Positions 62,024-64,000 of a DNA stretch of 64,000 bases are shown piece after piece. Origin of the DNA: Syncephalis fuscata. Taxonomy: Eukaryota; Zoopagomycota; Zoopagomycetes; Zoopagales; Piptocephalidaceae. The translations under genes were made by a program, and so were the position numbers. How positions within the stretch are numbered: position 1 is the first letter of the stretch; the number at the start of each line of letters is the position of its first letter. The notes beneath the pieces were generated by a model that was given only the letters and a program-made list of their open reading frames with translations, searched no databases and was not told where the DNA came from. The stretch lies in contig JAHLTZ010000011.1 of NCBI GenBank assembly GCA_025786725.1, positions 62,001 through 126,000 of the forward strand. Reading direction: 5' to 3'.

Positions 62024-62393
62024 TTATACCACTGCTATATATACACGTACACACGTACACACGACCAAGAGATGTATTTGATTATGTCCGCAGTTTGCAT
62101 TATTAATACTGGCTTTATTTCTTTATTTGTCTATTCTTTACTCTTCGCTTTCTTTATTTGTTCAAGAATTAATGAGCGAACGATCAACTATCGTTTACTT
62201 TATACTTTGCTCTTATTACTATTACTGCTACACTCCCCTCCTCTGTGAACGTTCTTAGTCTGCATTATTTTATTTTGTTATTTGTCTCATTATCTCTCAT
62301 CATTTCAACACCACTTAAATTACTGCATTCATCTTTGTTTCATTAAATTTACTAAATTCGACCAGATCCAATTGGTTAACTTGTATTCTATCC
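62024..62393. other. Tandem intergenic region
   Basis: 3' flank of the kinase and promoter of Msh5. Pyrimidine-rich in its second half. Nothing else seen. Confidence 0.4.
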
Positions 62394-64000
62394 ATGTCCA
62401 ATCTGTTAGAACAGCCTCCATTCAAAATGAATTGTCCTGTCAATGAGGATGAACATCGTGGGTAAGCACTTGCATCTGTCTATTAGTAAATGGCTCTACA
62501 TAGAAGTAAATAAATATTTTATTAACATTGCAAAGGTGTGTATGGCCATACACATGAGACGTCAACGGCTGGGATGTGCCTATTATGATGCCTATCATCA
62601 GCGATTGCATGTATCGCAAGATGTTAAAGTGGAACAGCTAGCTATTATGATTGCTACAAGTGGGTTGAGAAATGGATTAGGCCAGCGATGAATCTAATCG
62701 TTTAACAGTTTGTCAACAAGCGTGTCCAAGTGTAGTGTTAATTAGTAGTATACACAAGGATAGTTCGATGGAGCGTGCACTACAGGCACAGGAACTACAA
62801 GGTATTAATTAGTAGCCATAGCCACTTGGTAATTAATGCTAGATGATGGCGTGGTGGTGTTGTTATTGCTGTAGTACGCATACAGCCACGATCAGCATTT
62901 CATATGGCATCGGCCAAAGCACGTTTATTAGCACTGCCGTGGATTGCCTCAATCAGTCAATTATCAAATATTTTATGTTTTGATGATGATGAGCTAGCGG
63001 CATGTAGCTATTTTGATGAATTAATACAAATAGCTAATGAAAAGCCATAAATGTAGATAATATGTGCTGGTGTTTTACTAAGTCATAGCAATAGTATGTT
63101 AAAATGCCCGGCCAACTATTTAGCTGTTGATTTACTGCCTGTGCAAGCTATTGAGCGATTTTCAATGTAAATAATAATAGTAATAATAATTTATAACATT
63201 AATTATTGATATTGTTGATTAGAGGAGATGGCGTTTATGTATCGGCTACTACTATGCGGTATATAGTAAATGTTTATTATTTAGTTATGTGTTACTAACT
63301 GATTAGTAGTGGATTGCAAATTATGACAGCACCCATCAGTTCAGCGAAAAATGTATTTAATCGTGGACATCACACATTATTAAGTAGGTATTAGTGAAAA
63401 AGTGTTGATAGTATTTGCTTATTTTGTTAAAGATTTACTCAATTTTACCAACACTTCCGCTGGATATCATAAACTTAAAGTATAATTATAGTGGCAAACA
63501 ATATATTTTATTAATTGTATTGCTTAACAGGCTTGGATATCAAGACCAATTTCTAATAAAATAACGCTAGTAATGAGACAGCAAGCAATAAAAGAACTAC
63601 TTATGCCAGAACGAGAGTGTATCGTTCAACAGTTAAATCTTTATTTAAAAAGACTTGGAAATATGCAGCCAGTGTTAAAGTCATTGCACAATAAGCTGCA
63701 ACCAAACGATTGGGTTCATCTTTATAAGGTGATTGAATTCGAGTGTTAAAAATGTGTTGTAGCAAGTGTACTAAAATAATACATTTAGTTCATTCACAAC
63801 TGTCGAGAAATAAGTGCCGTATTGGATGATTGGCATATTACAGCGCGCAACTCACTTATCATGGAGGTATTATATTTGCATTCATAATTGATATATAGTA
63901 TAACTATTGATAATACATAGATTCGGTCTACTTTGTGTTTCAGTAGTCTGAACCAATTCTATCATGTTATAGATTCAGTGGTAAAAATAATATACATTTA
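62394..64000 (+). CDS. MSH5: MutS homologue Msh5, 5' part (cut by window end)
   Basis: Meiosis-specific MutS homologue that with Msh4 stabilises crossover intermediates. Recognised from collinear blocks: VCMAIHMRRQRLGCAYYDAY near 62535-62595, CQQACPSVVLISSIHKD, ASAKARLLALPWI, LLNFTNTSAG (the mutS core start), WISRPISNKITLVMRQQAIK, VLKSLHNKLQPNDWVHLYK and NCREISAVLDDWHI, then a final block ending at a donor near 63980. Clear exons are 63530-63729, 63789-63867 and 63921-63979. Early junctions are unresolved: 62461 to about 62505-62535 and the segment 62640-62700 do not keep phase with canonical sites, so the N-terminal structure and start are uncertain. ATPase domain lies beyond the window. Confidence 0.82.

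Noticed and set aside
1-64000. CRISPR arrays, tRNA/rRNA genes, bacterial operons, viral insertions
   Set aside because: None recognised on reading both strands. The tandem repeats present are simple microsatellites or the dispersed elements listed. A tRNAscan/Infernal run would be needed to exclude small RNA genes.

Overview
The window is nuclear DNA of a fungus. It is AT-rich, with about 27 protein-coding genes on both strands, many of them split by short introns. Most introns are about 45-70 nt with GTAAGT/GTATGT-like donors, ACTAAT/CTAAC-like branch sites and TAG/CAG acceptors. The gene set includes a Tgl3/4/5-type DUF3336-patatin lipase, a Ptr2-type peptide transporter, a stand-alone Abd1-type cap methyltransferase, Mpg1-type GDP-mannose pyrophosphorylase, the COP9 subunit Csn4 and meiotic Msh5. 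This mix, together with secreted gene families, fits an early-diverging fungal lineage. A Zoopagomycota-like fungus is my guess, not something the sequence proves. No rRNA, tRNA, CRISPR array or virus was recognised.

Layout. 0-3.4 kb: triacylglycerol lipase (minus, cut by the left edge) divergent from an SRSF1-like splicing factor with one unusually long intron. 4.6-5.8 kb: a secreted-protein gene with broken frame. 8.4-10 kb: intact peptide transporter. 10.5-11.7 kb: secreted kinase-like protein. 13-14.4 kb: seven-TM receptor-like protein. 15 kb: small secreted I9-type protease inhibitor. 17-21.5 kb: DEAH helicase and AP endonuclease as a close divergent pair. 22.5-26.9 kb: two secreted proteins and one unrecognised large protein. 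29.3-30.9 kb: GDP-mannose pyrophosphorylase. 31.6-33.4 kb: helical-repeat protein. 34.8-43.4 kb: a repeat-rich accessory stretch with an orphan F-box protein, an HSL-type lipase and several inverted-repeat elements. 43.4-46.7 kb: Ofd1/Tpa1 hydroxylase and Csn4. 47.3-48.5 kb: inverted paralogue of the 22.5 kb secreted gene. 49-55.6 kb: WRNIP1/Mgs1, Aurora kinase, cap methyltransferase. 55.8-57 kb: paralogue of the 10.5 kb kinase-like protein with every catalytic motif lost. 59.4-62 kb: large Ser/Thr kinase. 62.4-64 kb: Msh5, cut by the right edge.

The housekeeping genes cover RNA processing (SR protein, DEAH helicase, cap methyltransferase), DNA repair and recombination (AP endonuclease, WRNIP1, Msh5), cell-wall sugar supply, ubiquitin control (Csn4, F-box) and lipid mobilisation. 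They show no operon-like order. The more novel content is the set of signal-peptide genes: an active-looking and a dead luminal kinase-fold pair, an inverted effector-like pair with rapidly diverging tails, and a stand-alone I9 inhibitor. At about ten places a conserved gene loses frame by exactly one base, usually in or beside a homopolymer, so many apparent breaks are more likely sequence errors than real pseudogenes.
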